Source: Pedobacter heparinus DSM 2366 (GTDB taxonomy: Bacteria; Bacteroidota; Bacteroidia; Sphingobacteriales; Sphingobacteriaceae). Taken from it: DNA of 64,000 nucleotides. Numbering within the stretch: position 1 is the stretch's first letter; every line of letters starts with the position of its first letter. Made by a program: the position numbers and the translations under genes. Where the stretch lies: NCBI RefSeq assembly GCF_000023825.1, contig NC_013061.1:2418001-2482000 (forward strand). The letters are read 5' to 3'. Shown piece after piece: positions 1 to 7,500 of this stretch. The notes below the pieces were generated by a model that was not told where the DNA came from, ran no database searches, and was given only the letters and a program-made list of their open reading frames with translations.

Positions 1-794
1 CGGGCGTCCAGTTTTTGTTGCCTTTCCAGTACTTCTTTTTCAGTTTCCCTGGCTTTACGAAGTGCCTTTTCCCTGCTGTTCAGGTCCTGTTTCAACGCTT
101 CGCTTTCCAGCTTTTTCTGTGCCACATAAAAATCGTAATTGCCTCCATACACGGTTATGCCCCGCTTATCCAGTTCAAAAACGCGTTCCGGAAGCTTCAG
201 TAAGGTTTTATCATGGCTTACCACCACCAGCGTGTTAGTGGCCGAGGCAAGGTCATCATACAGCCGCTTTCTGCTCCATAGGTCTAAATGGTTACTGGGC
301 TCATCAAGTAAAACTATCTCAGGCCGGTGTATGCGTATCCCTGCTAAAAAAACTTTGGTTTTCTGGCCACCACTAAGGCTGCCCATTTTTTGGGCCAGGT
401 CCAGTCCCTCAAGGTTCCAATGTGCAAGCGCATTTTTGCAGCGTTCCTCAACCGCCCAGTCGTCATTCAGCAGAACCATATTTTCAGTCGTCATCCGGCC
501 ATCCAGAATTTCATTCAAGGCTTTTAATTTACCTTCAACCTGCAGCGCCTTTGCAATGCTGTAATCATTAAACTGTCCGAAAATCTGTGGTACATAATAG
601 GGGATTGAACTCATTTTAACGCTTCCTGAGGCAGGTTGTAAATTACCTGCCATCATATTTAGCAGGCTTGATTTTCCTGTGCCATTGTCGCCAATAAGCG
701 CAATTTTGTCTTTTTTGTTAATGATGAGGTTTAAACCCCTAAACAATACATCCCGGTCGGGATGTGTATACGTAATATCCTGTAGGGTAATCAT
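1..794 (-). CDS. ABC-F family ATP-binding protein, 3' end beyond window
   Basis: The gene starts with ATG at 794-792 and runs off the left edge, leaving about 264 codons. The reading shows a Walker A (GDNGTGKSS, around residue 37), a signature motif LSGGQKTK and a Walker B IVLLDEPSNHLD, with no membrane segments. After the first ATPase domain comes a charged helical stretch rich in Lys, Glu and Arg, which fits the inter-domain linker of ABC-F proteins. ABC-F proteins are soluble duplicated ATPases that act on ribosomes (translation factors or ribosome protection against antibiotics) and do not transport. The second ATPase domain would lie outside the window. The subgroup cannot be told. The 243 bp to the divergent gene at 1038 must hold both promoters. 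Confidence 0.88.
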   Translation of the reverse strand, partial: MITLQDITYTHPDRDVLFRGLNLIINKKDKIALIGDNGTGKSSLLNMMAGNLQPASGSVKMSSIPYYVPQIFGQFNDYSIAKALQVEGKLKALNEILDGRMTTENMVLLNDDWAVEERCKNALAHWNLEGLDLAQKMGSLSGGQKTKVFLAGIRIHRPEIVLLDEPSNHLDLWSRKRLYDDLASATNTLVVVSHDKTLLKLPERVFELDKRGITVYGGNYDFYVAQKKLESEALKQDLNSREKALRKARETEKEVLERQQKLDA

Positions 795-1037
795 AATTCT
801 TTCTAAAAGGTTGAACAATACCAGGGGCTGACTTACCGGCCCTGTTTATTTTTCTGAAAGAAACTGAATCCTACATGTAGTGTTTTTTTGTTTACGGCTG
901 CAAATTTAAGAAAATTTATAAGACAATCCCAAATGCTGTCCTTATATCAAAATTTCTTAAACATTGGCAAACTTAAATTGTTTACAGGTGTTGTTCCATA
1001 AATGTTCTTTTGCCTTATTGAATCTAAATGAATTACC

Positions 1038-2366
1038 ATGAAACAAAACTACGCAGTTTGCCGTCTTTTTGTGTTACCCGGTTTGTTACTGATTGGCAGT
1101 CTTAACCTTAACGCTCAGGAAAAAACTAAGTTTTTGAATGCCGCAGAAAGCGACCCTATAAAAATGGGCTGGATGACCGGTGCGCCCCCCGCAAAAGACC
1201 GGACGGTATATTTTGAAGATGGCAGCTTTTTTCAGTTTCCGGCCCTGCGCTGGAGTGCTGCCCACATGCGCCAGTTTATGCCCACTACCAATGTGTCGCG
1301 CGGGCTGGGCAATGTAAATCCCCTGGCAAAAAACATCCGTAAAGAAATTGATCAGATAAAGTTCATTCCCCTGGGCGAAACTAAAGCCATGACCTGGCAG
1401 GAATCCCTGCAAAAGGTTTATGCCGATGGGGTAATTGTCATGCAGCATGGAAAAATTGTGTATGAGCAGTACTTTGGCGCATTAAAAGAAGATGGTCAGC
1501 ATGCCGCCATGTCGGTCACCAAATCCCTTACCGGTACCCTGGGCATTATGCTGGCCAAAGAAGGACTGATAGATACCTCAAAGCTGGTTTCGCATTATAT
1601 CCCCGAGCTTAAAAATTCTGCCTTTGGTGATGCTACCGTCAGGCAGGTGATGGATATGACCACTGCTTTACAGTTTAGTGAAGATTATGCCGATCCGAAT
1701 GCCGAGATATGGAAGTTTTCTGCCGCAGGCAACCCATTGCCCAAACCCAAAGATTATAATGGTCCTAAAACCTATTATGAATACCTGCCTACCGTTAAAA
1801 AGAATGGTGTACATGGCACTGCCTTTGGTTATAAAACTGTAAATTCTGATGTATTGGGCTGGATCATTGCCCGCGTTACCCGTAAAACAGTAGCAGAGGT
1901 CCTATCAGAAAAGATCTGGCGCAAACTAGGTACAGAACAGGATGCCTATTATTCTGTTGATGCCGTTGGAACCCCTTTTGCCGGGGGAGGCTTTAACATG
2001 GGTTTAAGGGATATGGCCCGCTTTGGTCAGCTGGTACTGAACAACGGTTTTGCCAATGGCAAACAGATCATTCCCAAATCAGCAATCGATGACATCAGGA
2101 AGGGCGGGAGCAAGGCTGCCTTTGAAAAAGCAAATTATACCTTACTTAAAGGCTGGAGCTACAGGAATATGTGGTGGATAACCCATAACGAAGATGGCGC
2201 TTTCTGTGCCAGGGGTGTGCATGGTCAGGTGATCTATATAGACCCAAAAGCAGACATGGTCATCGTACGTTTTTCTTCAAATCCGGTAGCCAGTAATTCG
2301 GCCAACGATCCTTATTCCCTGCCCGCTTACCATGCCCTGGCTAAATTTCTGATGGCCAATAAATGA
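1038..2366 (+). CDS. NylB-like serine hydrolase (beta-lactamase family)
   Basis: This 442-residue protein begins with a signal peptide ending near LNLNAQ, so it is probably periplasmic. It has the serine beta-lactamase/transpeptidase fold signature: SVTK (SxxK) around residue 160, an FGYKTVNSDVLGW block that supplies the active-site Tyr, and a GVHGQ segment near the C-terminus in place of the KTG motif. This exact arrangement (SxxK, Tyr in a Y-x-x-V-N-x-D-V-L-G-W block, HGQ) resembles 6-aminohexanoate-dimer hydrolase (NylB) and related esterases more than true class C beta-lactamases. An antibiotic resistance role is therefore not implied. The next gene follows after 35 bp on the same strand, so they may be cotranscribed. 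Confidence 0.85.
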   Translation: MKQNYAVCRLFVLPGLLLIGSLNLNAQEKTKFLNAAESDPIKMGWMTGAPPAKDRTVYFEDGSFFQFPALRWSAAHMRQFMPTTNVSRGLGNVNPLAKNIRKEIDQIKFIPLGETKAMTWQESLQKVYADGVIVMQHGKIVYEQYFGALKEDGQHAAMSVTKSLTGTLGIMLAKEGLIDTSKLVSHYIPELKNSAFGDATVRQVMDMTTALQFSEDYADPNAEIWKFSAAGNPLPKPKDYNGPKTYYEYLPTVKKNGVHGTAFGYKTVNSDVLGWIIARVTRKTVAEVLSEKIWRKLGTEQDAYYSVDAVGTPFAGGGFNMGLRDMARFGQLVLNNGFANGKQIIPKSAIDDIRKGGSKAAFEKANYTLLKGWSYRNMWWITHNEDGAFCARGVHGQVIYIDPKADMVIVRFSSNPVASNSANDPYSLPAYHALAKFLMANK

Positions 2367-2401
2367 TAATCTAATTATTTCTCAACTTAAACCACAACAA
2401 A

Positions 2402-3361
2402 ATGAAAAGATTTCTCACCTTATTTGCAGCGGTTTTATGCTATCTTTCTGTTTTTAGTCAGGGCCATTATACGGGTTCCTCTTTTAATCCCGGTGATTAT
2501 TTTGCCCCTCATCCCGGATGGATCATTCCGGTTTGGTACGGCTACGCAAATATGGATTACCGCAATGCCTCGGGCAACAAATCCGATGTACTCATTAATC
2601 CTGCACCAGGCAATCCAACCTCACTTCACATTAAACAGAATGTGGTTACCAATTCTTTTATTTTAATGGCCATTTATGGGGGGAAAGGTAAAATACTGGG
2701 TGCAAACTGGGGAATGATGGCCATCCCTATGCTCAACAGTCCTACAGCTAACATTGCTTTAGACTATTATTCCAGCCAAACCGGTTCGGGAAACTACGTC
2801 TTTACCAACAAAAGCCTGGGATTTGGCGACATGTATGTTCAGCCCGTATGGCTATCCTGGACAAAGGGTAAATTCATTTATGCAGTCAATTATGGTTTTT
2901 GGGCACCTACAGGCAGATATAAACCCCATGATCTGGACAATGGCGGGCATGGCTACTGGTCGCACAACATCAGGGTGGCAGGCAGTGTAAAAACAGATCC
3001 TAAAGTGAGCGTTACACTGGCCGCAACCATGGAATTAAATTCATGGCAGCACGACACTGATTTTAAAGAAGGAAGCCACCTGACATTTGATCTGGGGAGC
3101 TCTTATTTATTGAATAAGCGTGGAGATATGGTGGGCCTGTTTAGCCACTATACTACCCAGGTAAGTGATGATAAAGGTACCAATGGTGGCTTTGTGTCTG
3201 ACAGGATAGCAGGATTAGGCGGCTTTGTCTCCTACTGGATCACACCAATGAAAATAGGGGTGATGGGCAGGCTAACTCAAAATTTTGCCGGAAAAAACAG
3301 ATTTGCCGGTACAGCTGTACAGGCCGGTGTAAACATTTTGATCCCTAATGGCTCGCATTAA
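2402..3361 (+). CDS. MetA-pathway (SphA-like) outer-membrane protein
   Basis: The 319-residue product has a signal peptide (cleavage likely after VFSQ) and then an aromatic, glycine-rich sequence of alternating short strands, typical of a beta-barrel. The blocks PGWIIPVWYGYANMDYRNA, GDMYVQPVWLSW and YGFWAPTGRY match the family named for the phenol-degradation MetA pathway (SphA-like), whose members are thought to be outer-membrane channels for hydrophobic compounds. The substrate is not known. It lies 35 bp after the NylB-like hydrolase and converges on the aldehyde dehydrogenase, with only 5 bp between the two stops. No terminator is visible there. Confidence 0.75.
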   Translation: MKRFLTLFAAVLCYLSVFSQGHYTGSSFNPGDYFAPHPGWIIPVWYGYANMDYRNASGNKSDVLINPAPGNPTSLHIKQNVVTNSFILMAIYGGKGKILGANWGMMAIPMLNSPTANIALDYYSSQTGSGNYVFTNKSLGFGDMYVQPVWLSWTKGKFIYAVNYGFWAPTGRYKPHDLDNGGHGYWSHNIRVAGSVKTDPKVSVTLAATMELNSWQHDTDFKEGSHLTFDLGSSYLLNKRGDMVGLFSHYTTQVSDDKGTNGGFVSDRIAGLGGFVSYWITPMKIGVMGRLTQNFAGKNRFAGTAVQAGVNILIPNGSH

Positions 3362-3366
3362 GCGGC

Positions 3367-4740
3367 TCATTTCACATAAACCGTTTTAATGTTTACAAAT
3401 TCATGAATACCAAACAGGCCCAGTTCGCGCCCGTAGCCGCTTTGGTTAATGCCCCCAAAGGGTAGGCGGGGATCGGATTTTACCAGCGAATTTACAAAGC
3501 AGGAACCAGCCTGAAGGCGGGTCCTTGCTATTTCTTCACCCAGTTTTTCATTAGCTGTAAATACGGCAGCTCCAAGTCCGAATGAAGTATCGTTGGCCAG
3601 CTCAATGGCTTGTTCCACATCTCTGGCCGTCAGTATGGCCGCCACCGGGCCAAACATTTCCTCGCTGTAAGCAGGCATCCCTTTTTTTATTCCGCTAAGT
3701 ACAGTAGGTTCATAGTAGGCATGCTGGCCTTTAAACGCAGGAATCCGGCCGCCAAGCAGGCATTTTGCACCCATTTCTATATTCTTCAGTACCTGCTGGT
3801 GCAGCTCGTCACGTAAATCTGCACGGGCCATAGGACCCAGGTTGATATCCGCTTCCAAAGGGTTACCCAGTTTTTTCTGTTTCATTTTTTGCACAAAAAG
3901 CCTGGTAAATTCCTTTTCTATCTTTTTTACAACAATAAATCTTTTTGCTGCAATACAGCTCTGCCCGTTGTTGATCAGCCTGCTGTTTACGCAGGTTTCG
4001 GCTGCAAATTCCAGGTCGGCATCTTCCAGTACCAAATAAGGATCACTGCCCCCCAGTTCAAGTACTGTTTTTTTCAGCAGCATGCCTGCCTGTGCGGCAA
4101 CTTTCATTCCTGCCTGCGTGCTTCCGGTAAGGGTTACCGCCTTTATGAGCGGATGGGCAATCACTTCGTTTACCACGTTACTGCCAATCATCAGGGTTTG
4201 AAATACATGGGCAGGGTAACCCGCATCCTTTACCAGCTTTTCTATAGATAGGGCGCATCCCGGTACATTTGAAGCGTGTTTCAGTACCCCGCAATTGCCC
4301 GCCATCAGGGCGGGGGCAAGAAACCTGAATACCTGCCAGTAAGGAAAATTCCAGGGCATTACGGCCAGCACTACACCCAGAGGCTGAAAGCTGACGTAGC
4401 TTTTTGAAGCCTCAGTCTCAATCCGCTGGTCCTGCAAAAAATCTGCCCCTTTTTCTGCGTAGTATTTACATACAGCGCCACATTTGTCTATCTCGGCCAG
4501 GCCATCGTTCAGGGGTTTGCCCATTTCCAAAGCCATGAGCCTTGCCAGCTCCGCTCTTTGTATGTGCAGCTGATCAGCGAGACCCCTTAGCAGGGCAGCC
4601 CTTTCTTTAATACTGCTTTTTCTCCATTCTGTCCAGGCTTTATGTCCCTGTTCAATCTTTTTAACAACTTGTGCTTTGGTGGTTTCAGGATAAGATTTAA
4701 TTACCTTGCCATTTGTCGGGTCAATAGATTTTATGCTCAT
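3367..4740 (-). CDS. Succinate-semialdehyde dehydrogenase, Sad/YneI type
   Basis: This 457-residue NAD(P)-dependent aldehyde dehydrogenase has the general-base motif LELGGSDP (Glu near residue 228) and the nucleophile Cys262 in NNGQSCIAAKRF. The whole length resembles Escherichia coli Sad/YneI: MPWNFPYWQVFR near residue 130, LGPMARADLRDELH near 300, EEMFGPVAAI near 345 and LPFGGINQSGYGRE at the end. Sad oxidises succinic semialdehyde to succinate, feeding 4-aminobutyrate-type catabolism into the TCA cycle. No GABA transaminase lies nearby, so the physiological substrate is not fixed by context. The start ATG at 4740 is clear. Confidence 0.88.
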   Translation of the reverse strand: MSIKSIDPTNGKVIKSYPETTKAQVVKKIEQGHKAWTEWRKSSIKERAALLRGLADQLHIQRAELARLMALEMGKPLNDGLAEIDKCGAVCKYYAEKGADFLQDQRIETEASKSYVSFQPLGVVLAVMPWNFPYWQVFRFLAPALMAGNCGVLKHASNVPGCALSIEKLVKDAGYPAHVFQTLMIGSNVVNEVIAHPLIKAVTLTGSTQAGMKVAAQAGMLLKKTVLELGGSDPYLVLEDADLEFAAETCVNSRLINNGQSCIAAKRFIVVKKIEKEFTRLFVQKMKQKKLGNPLEADINLGPMARADLRDELHQQVLKNIEMGAKCLLGGRIPAFKGQHAYYEPTVLSGIKKGMPAYSEEMFGPVAAILTARDVEQAIELANDTSFGLGAAVFTANEKLGEEIARTRLQAGSCFVNSLVKSDPRLPFGGINQSGYGRELGLFGIHEFVNIKTVYVK

Positions 4741-4794
4741 GCTTCATTTGTATTCCGGTATAAAACAACGTTCAGGCAATAAATTTGTTTAAAA

Positions 4795-5334
4795 TTACTT
4801 TTCCAGCGTGGTTTTCATTTTGTCCAATCCACTCTGCAGATCTTTGCCAATCATCTCTTCCATCTTCATACAAAGCATCATTAAATTCATGGGCCAGGCC
4901 ATTTTACCTGTAAAGCCCCATTTAACCTTTGTTTTATCAGCGCCAATGGCCTCTGTGGTCATATAAGCATCGTCTTCTGCATCAAAAGGTTCTTTAAAGC
5001 GCAATTTCATGTCTATCCTGTCGCCTTCAGTAATTTTGACGATTTCCTGTTCGCCCTTACCTACATTTTTGTTGGTGCTTTCCCATGAATATTTAAAGCC
5101 AACTGTGCCATCGGTGCCGCTGTAACTCTTTTTCATGGCCGGGTCCAGGTTGTTCCAAACGCTGTACTGGTCCTGATTTTTAATGTGTTTAATGAAGTCG
5201 AATACCTCTGGTTCCGGCCTGTTGATGGTTACTTCACGCTCCACCGCATAATCTTTTTTCACAAACAGCGCTACTACCAATGCCAGAATAACAATCCCGA
5301 CAATAACAAATAATACTCTTTTTAAAATTTTCAT
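4795..5334 (-). CDS. Membrane-anchored SRPBCC (START-like) protein
   Basis: The protein has 179 residues. An N-terminal hydrophobic helix (residues 5-26) is followed by an SRPBCC/polyketide-cyclase-like domain that opens with the typical YAVEREVTINRPEPEVFDFIKH block. Such domains bind hydrophobic ligands in a helix-grip fold, and the ligand here is unknown. The single N-terminal helix would anchor the domain at the inner membrane. It lies 54 bp upstream of the aldehyde dehydrogenase on the same strand and may be cotranscribed. The start at 5334 places the hydrophobic helix right after a short basic MKILKR segment. Confidence 0.8.
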   Translation of the reverse strand: MKILKRVLFVIVGIVILALVVALFVKKDYAVEREVTINRPEPEVFDFIKHIKNQDQYSVWNNLDPAMKKSYSGTDGTVGFKYSWESTNKNVGKGEQEIVKITEGDRIDMKLRFKEPFDAEDDAYMTTEAIGADKTKVKWGFTGKMAWPMNLMMLCMKMEEMIGKDLQSGLDKMKTTLEK

Positions 5335-5511
5335 TGTTTTACGGTTTTTTTGAATGGTTATTATTTATCTTAAGTTTTAATATGCTTATTGTTTATATAA
5401 AGATGATTAATTTTTAAATCAAATACCAGATACATTTTAACCCTGCCCGAATAATATGGCCGGAAAATTGTTTAATGGTTATTAATTTTAACCCAATCAT
5501 TCATATCAATA

Positions 5512-6495
5512 ATGAAAAAACTATTGTTTTATATTTTTCTGCTGGCCTTCTCCTTCCAGGTAAATGCCCAGGACACCACTTCAACAGCTATAGCCCCTGC
5601 GGATTATGCCAAACCTCAGGCTGTTCAGTTAAACAGATCGGCCGAAGCACTGGGCATATCACCCAAAGTAAGTGCAAAGGTAAAAGCCATGCCAAACCCA
5701 CCGGTAAATATGGCCCTTTTTGCGGTCGACAGGCGTCAGGCAGGCGAACGGGCAAATTCCGATGTGATCATGGTCATTTCCATCGATCAGCAAAGCGGAA
5801 AAATAAAGATGTCTTCCATTATGAGGGATACTTATGTAAATATTGACGGGCATGGCATGGATAAGATCAATGCAGCTTATGCACTTGGAGGGCCTCAGCT
5901 TGCTATAAAAACCATCAATCAGAACTTTGACCTCGACATTAAGGATTACATCAATGTTGATTTTTACAGTGCTGCAAGAATAGTAGATGCCCTTGGAGGG
6001 GTAACGGTAAATGTAAAGCAGCCAGAGCTTTCGTATCTTAACAATTACCTGGATGAGCTGGCGATTTACGAGAAGATTCCGGCAGTGCATGTAAACAGTG
6101 CAGGCCTCCAGAAACTGACCGGCAGACAGGCTGTAGCGTATACCCGCATCAGAGGGGTAGGGAATGGCGATTATGAAAGGACCGAACGTCAGAGAAGTGT
6201 ACTGGTTGCGCTTTTCAGCACACTTAAAAACTCCGGTTCGCAAATGCTGCCGGCCATCGCTTCACAGGTATTGCCCAACCTGGAAACCAGTATGGGACAG
6301 ATGACCCTTTTCAGCTTTGCAGGTAGTGTGCTGAATTCTAAAAATAAAGTGATCGATCAGGCAAGGTTTCCACTGGATGGGCAAAGTGCGGGGAAAAGAA
6401 TCAACAACATCTGGTACCTTACTGCCGATTTAAAAGCCACTACCACCTCCTTACATAATTTTATTTATAAAAGCATACAGCCTGCTGCAAAATAA
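5512..6495 (+). CDS. LytR-CpsA-Psr (LCP) family protein
   Basis: The 327-residue protein has a signal peptide (cleavage near VNAQ) and a full LCP domain. Visible hallmarks are SIMRDTYVNIDGHGMDKINAAY, then NVDFYSAARIVDALGGV, and late in the domain AYTRIRGVGNGDYERTERQR, the Arg/Asp-rich segment that contacts the pyrophosphate of the lipid-linked substrate. In Gram-positive bacteria LCP enzymes transfer glycopolymers from undecaprenyl diphosphate to the cell wall. The role in Bacteroidota is less clear and may concern surface polysaccharide. The normal N-terminal membrane helix is replaced here by what reads as a cleavable signal, so the domain may be free in the periplasm. Confidence 0.88.
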   Translation: MKKLLFYIFLLAFSFQVNAQDTTSTAIAPADYAKPQAVQLNRSAEALGISPKVSAKVKAMPNPPVNMALFAVDRRQAGERANSDVIMVISIDQQSGKIKMSSIMRDTYVNIDGHGMDKINAAYALGGPQLAIKTINQNFDLDIKDYINVDFYSAARIVDALGGVTVNVKQPELSYLNNYLDELAIYEKIPAVHVNSAGLQKLTGRQAVAYTRIRGVGNGDYERTERQRSVLVALFSTLKNSGSQMLPAIASQVLPNLETSMGQMTLFSFAGSVLNSKNKVIDQARFPLDGQSAGKRINNIWYLTADLKATTTSLHNFIYKSIQPAAK

Positions 6496-6533
6496 GCCGT
6501 TATAAGAAAATCCGACAAAAAAAATACAATTCA

Positions 6534-6578
6534 GGCTATGGCTATTCAAATAGGAGCAATATATTTGTAGCCATAGCC
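6534..6578. promoter_or_regulatory. 11-bp perfect inverted repeat flanking a TAnnTTTG box
   Basis: The arms GGCTATGGCTA (6534-6544) and TAGCCATAGCC (6568-6578) are perfect inverted copies separated by 23 bp. The 3' end of the spacer is TATATTTG (6560-6567), a match to the Bacteroidota -7 element TAnnTTTG, placed 37 bp before the ATG at 6604. A convincing TTTG at -33 is not seen. The dyad could be an operator or, less likely because the spacer is so short, an invertible element. Confidence 0.5.
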
Positions 6579-6603
6579 AATATAATTTACAATTCGGTTG
6601 CTT

Positions 6604-6915
6604 ATGTTTAAAAGAATAGCGGGCATATTTATTTTACTTTCCTTTTTACTGGTAAAAAGTACCCCGTTGTTTGCTGTGGAACAGCAGCTGAAAAATGTAG
6701 TTGTGGCAGGTGCTGCACAAAGTACTGAGGACAGTACACCGGATGCTGAAAAAGAAAGCAAGCAACTTGAAATTACGGATGAGGATTTTCCTGATCAGCC
6801 GGTATTGCTGCTGGCCGCTTTAACCCTTGCCAAAAGAACAGGGCACATCATTGTACCCGCGGTTACCGCACCTTATATTTCCTTACCCTATCCGCCTCCC
6901 AACAGCTGTTCTTAA
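6604..6915 (+). CDS. Small secreted protein of unknown function
   Basis: The likely ATG is at 6604, giving 103 residues; a TTG two codons earlier is possible. The N-terminus is a clear signal peptide (MFKRIAGIFILLSFLLVKST, cleavage near LFA). The mature part is acidic in its first half and ends in a proline-rich YPPPNS-type tail with a lone Cys. I do not recognise a family. The dyad and TATATTTG box just upstream suggest its own regulated promoter. It precedes the S74-like gene by 79 bp, and the two could share a transcript that ends at the 7470-7500 terminator. Confidence 0.6.
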   Translation: MFKRIAGIFILLSFLLVKSTPLFAVEQQLKNVVVAGAAQSTEDSTPDAEKESKQLEITDEDFPDQPVLLLAALTLAKRTGHIIVPAVTAPYISLPYPPPNSCS

Positions 6916-6994
6916 AATCATGAACAGATTCCGGACTGTATATCTGAACTGATATTCCGGTCTATATTTAAATATTCACACAATAATTATTTTT

Positions 6995-7429
6995 ATGAAC
7001 TATCCTTTGTTTAAAGGTTCTGTAATGGGACTTTTATTGGGCATTGCTTCGTTAACAGCAAGTGCACAGAAAATTAATGAACAGGAACTGAAAGTTAATG
7101 TTGGTAAAATATCCAATTCTACACAACATTTAAAAAACCTGGAACCGGTTACCTTTCAATACGATGTAAACAAGTACAAACACCTGAAACTTCCGGCCGG
7201 AGAGCAGTACGGTTTTATGGCCAGCAATGTACAGCCCGAATTTCCGGCAATGGTTTACGAAGCGTCAAAGGTATATGAAGCCGGCAAAAACAACGCTAAA
7301 GTGGCCAGGTACAACGAGGTGCAGACAGAAAACCTGATTCCTGTACTGGTGGCCGCCATAAAAGAACAACAAGCCGAAATAGAGCTGTTGAAAAAAGAAG
7401 TACAGCTGCTCAAAGCAAAATCAAAGTAG
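6995..7429 (+). CDS. S74-like chaperone/tail-fiber domain protein
   Basis: The 144-residue protein has a signal peptide (cleavage near TASAQ), then LKNLEPVTFQYDVNKYKHL, GEQYGFMASNVQPEFPAMV and YNEVQTENLIPVLVAAIKEQ, followed by a coiled coil (EQQAEIELLKKEVQLLKAK). This is the pattern of the intramolecular chaperone (peptidase S74) domain used to trimerise phage tail spikes and, in Bacteroidota, many secreted proteins. Here the domain stands nearly alone without the usual long N-terminal fiber. The catalytic residues for self-cleavage are not evident to me, so it may be a trimeric surface or periplasmic protein rather than a self-processing one. Confidence 0.7.
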   Translation: MNYPLFKGSVMGLLLGIASLTASAQKINEQELKVNVGKISNSTQHLKNLEPVTFQYDVNKYKHLKLPAGEQYGFMASNVQPEFPAMVYEASKVYEAGKNNAKVARYNEVQTENLIPVLVAAIKEQQAEIELLKKEVQLLKAKSK

Positions 7430-7469
7430 CTTAAAAGAGAATACCCGTAGTTTTTTTAGTGTTTTGGTG

Positions 7470-7500
7470 AAAGCCGTCCGGAGGGACGGCTTTCTTTTTT
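7470..7500 (+). terminator. Rho-independent terminator
   Basis: A 10-bp stem (AAAGCCGTCC with GGACGGCTTT) closes a 4-base loop and is followed by TCTTTTTT. It ends the transcript of the S74-like gene and touches the stop codon of the convergent phosphorylase gene. Confidence 0.9.

Noticed and set aside
1038..2366. Beta-lactamase antibiotic resistance gene
   Set aside because: The motif set (Y-x-x-V-N-x-D-V-L-G-W and HGQ) fits NylB-like hydrolases and esterases better than class C beta-lactamases.
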